Position numbers and translations under genes: made by a program. The notes under the pieces were generated by a model that was not told the origin of the DNA, did no database searches, and saw nothing but the letters and a program-made list of their open reading frames with translations. Source: Hybos culiciformis (Eukaryota; Arthropoda; Insecta; Diptera; Hybotidae). Taken from it: DNA of 64,000 nt. This document shows, one piece after another, positions 61,501 through 64,000 of the stretch (positions are counted from its first letter, which is position 1; each line of letters starts with the position of its first letter). The stretch covers positions 5,828,001 through 5,892,000 of the forward strand of contig OZ023275.1 in the NCBI GenBank assembly GCA_964007475.1. The letters are read 5' to 3'.

Positions 61501-64000
61501 CATCTAGAAGAACATTTCCATTCTAGTCTATGATTTCCAATTTTTTGTAACCTAACTTTTTAAATTTATTAAATTTTCTTTCGCCCATCTGACGTTATCA
61601 TAATAATAATCAATTAGCTTCGTAAATGATCCTTTTTTTAGATGAAATATATTTTTAATATATTTTCAATTTTATTGTATTAAAAATAACCTTCATCAAT
61701 TTTGAAAGTTAGAAAAAAGAAAAATAATATAAATTTTGTCCCTTTTCAATTAAAAGCGTTCAATATTTTGAAAATTAAATAGCGTGGACGTTCATCATAA
61801 GTCTCTAAGAGTAAAATTAAGTATTTGTACTTTTGGAATATTTTGATTAAATTTTATATGAAATTTATTTTTTTTAATAAATTTTGATAGTCGTGTTCTA
61901 CCAGGTAATGAATGAAAGTTTCCTCTCTATTTTTTTTTTATTTTATAAAAATTGAAGCATTTCTAATCTCTTTTTCGCAATACACTATGAGGCCACCTGT
62001 AGTTTCTATATGGCCACCTGCAAGGCTATCTCTTTTAACTTTTTCGCTCAAAAGAGGTTTCGAATACACAACTTATCGAGATACCTTATGGAGTATAAGA
62101 ATTACAACCTCGAAACAGCATGAGCCTACACGAAATGTTTCAATACTTTAAAGTTAAAATTTGTAGATAGTATTGATATTTCCATTATTTTTTAAAGGGA
62201 ATTATGTAATTTTTTTGAGTGGGGTATAACATGATAACATGATGACATAACTCCCATGTATTAAAAAACTTGGTTCGTAATTTTTTTTGTAAATTATAAA
62301 GTTTTTTTTTTTTTAAGGGAACAATAATGACATTATGTAAAAATTTGCATAAAATCATATTATTGTGAGACATGAAACTAAAAGTTTGGTTTATTTTTGA
62401 TAAACTTTTGTCACGGATTTTAAAAAAATTATGAATAAAAAAAAGGGTGTACAAATTAAAAATCTATCGTTTCCTAATATATATTATGCCTAGAATTCTA
62501 ATCAGACATCTAGAAGGATTCTAATGAACTTCCTGTTGTTAAAATAAATGTCATCATATAAGAATAAGAATTTTGTAGCATCTTTGATTAAAGTTATGCT
62601 CTTATCCATCTGTGAAAAACTGACAATAATTATAATAATTTATTTTTAAATATTGAATATATATTTTCTCATTTTTTTTTTTTTTCAAAGTTTTCCATTA
62701 AATTGGAAATAATTTACATAAAGATTTCTGCTTATAATATTTTTTATTTATATATTTTTTTTTTAATAAAATTTACAAATAAGTTTTTTTTTATGATTTA
62801 TTTTTAACATTTTTAAAACCATTTCCATTTAAATACATTTATGATTTTTTTTTTTTAAATAAGAATTTAATGTTAACAAGAATAGATATATAGGAATCTT
62901 TTCTAAAACTTTTTTTCTTTTATGAATAAATTTTTTTCTGAAATGTTCATGGTTTTGATATTTTGCATCTATATAAGTTCTGAAAAATATTTCAAGCATT
63001 TACTATATGTATATACATAATATTATACAGTACATGCATATTTTATTTATTCTATTGTCCATAATGTTTTGTAATATCTAATGGAAATTGTTATTTACAT
63101 GGATGTATGTGTACATTGTACATATATATATATTGAAATTAATTAGAAAACAAAGAATCAGATTCACGTTATTATGATGGTTAAAATAAGGTAGATATAA
63201 CTTGTTATTTGTTTCTGGTAATCTTATTGGTTCAAATGTCAAGAATAAAATTTGTCTTTTAATTAATATTAAAATGAAGCTAAAAAAATATGGAATTTAA
63301 TTGAATTCAAGATTTTATAATATTTTGAGTAGAAAATAGTTTTTCTTATTAATTTTGAGTTTTCAGAATCCAGTTTTCGGAAATTGGAATTTATAAATTT
63401 TGAATTTAATAAGCGCAGATTAGTGAACAAATTGACAGTGAGAAATAATATTTTTATTATTTATTCAGAATCAATTTGACATTTTTCAATATTTTATTTT
63501 AAAGAAAAAATTTTGACGGTTTTTAAAGATTTTTAAATTTAACAATTTTTATTTGTTGCTATGGATTTTATTTTCATTTTTATTTTGTATGGAGGGATGA
63601 AGTTTTTATGAGACTACATAAAATGTACAATTAATTTTATTTTTTTTCTTTAAATTTCATTTTTTATTTTTAAATATAACAAAATTTTTCTATTATAGGA
63701 AAATATATGTTTTTAGTTTTATTTAATAAATTTTTCTTTGAGAAAAATAGTTAAAAGTTTCCATTAATTTTTTTTTTTTAATTTAATTTATAATTGTTTT
63801 TATTTTTTTTATTTATTTTCTTTTATTTAAAGTAAAAGATTTTATTAAAAAAAAAATAAAAAAAATATCCAAGGCCCAAAAAAAACGAACATTTGTAATA
63901 GTTTTATGTATTTTTTTTAATCAACAATTTTATTTATTATATATAACGATATTATATAGTTATATAATTGTATTTTCCAGTAGCAATAAATAATTGTAAC
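58561..64000. other. AT-rich non-coding DNA, no gene recognised
   Basis: The sequence is AT-rich with long T and A runs. A slightly GC-richer section at 61985-62150 lies inside a 79-codon plus-strand frame (MRPPVVSIWPPARLSLLTFS from its internal methionine) and could be an old exon or repeat fragment; I do not recognise it. A small GC-rich patch at 59172-59195 reads ACCGGCTGTGACCGGCGG. No RNA gene or complete mobile element was found. Confidence 0.55.

Noticed and set aside
61985..62151. Possible exon reading MRPPVVSIWPPARLSLLTFS
   Set aside because: The base composition is more balanced than the surroundings, but the peptide is not recognisable and no splice sites or partner exons could be supported.

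Overview
This window reads as non-coding eukaryotic DNA, most likely from an invertebrate and probably an insect. It is very A+T-rich (about four-fifths by eye). It has many poly-A/poly-T and (AT)n tracts, no convincing protein gene, and scattered DNA transposons and non-autonomous elements. The longest unexplained ATG frame is 127 codons, and most open frames over 60 codons are chance frames in AT-rich DNA or frames running through repeats. The species assignment is inference: no host gene was available to fix it. The window could be intergenic or lie inside one or more long introns.

Layout. 1-8790: plain AT-rich DNA. 8795-9440: a decayed hAT transposon with a recognisable transposase fragment on the minus strand. 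10496-10879: the longest non-repeat open frame, not recognised. 12062-12209: a small inverted-repeat element. 13009-13578: copy 1 of a family built on a long palindrome, the most interesting repeat here. Copies 2 to 5 are at 38403-38933, 41633-42055, 54766-55080 and 55640-56120. 17297-17688: a 204-bp tandem duplication. 25899-26373: a Helitron-like element whose 5' end and flank are tandemly duplicated. 38232-38310: a tRNA-derived, SINE-like fragment with A and B boxes. About 40090-40247: a possible small 3'-terminal exon.

43340-47540 is a dense repeat cluster. It holds a perfect 51-bp inverted repeat, a 17-bp minisatellite, a (CAAA)n tract, a pair of 26-bp inverted copies about 1.4 kb apart, a GC-richer diverged duplication, a 43-bp inverted repeat, a 40-bp inverted repeat and a complete MITE flanked by TTAA. 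53308-54078 is a complete 771-bp element with terminal inverted repeats and a 9-bp target duplication. Inside it are a lattice of about 18-bp inverted motifs and a GC-rich core of three alternating G-rich copies.

No pathway or operon logic applies. The shared theme is fold-back structure. The five-copy palindromic family stands out because both arms of the stem appear to change together between copies, and in copy 2 the apical hairpin is replaced by a self-complementary (TA)n tract. I did not recognise this family. All family assignments rest on reading terminal repeats, target duplications and translated motifs by eye.
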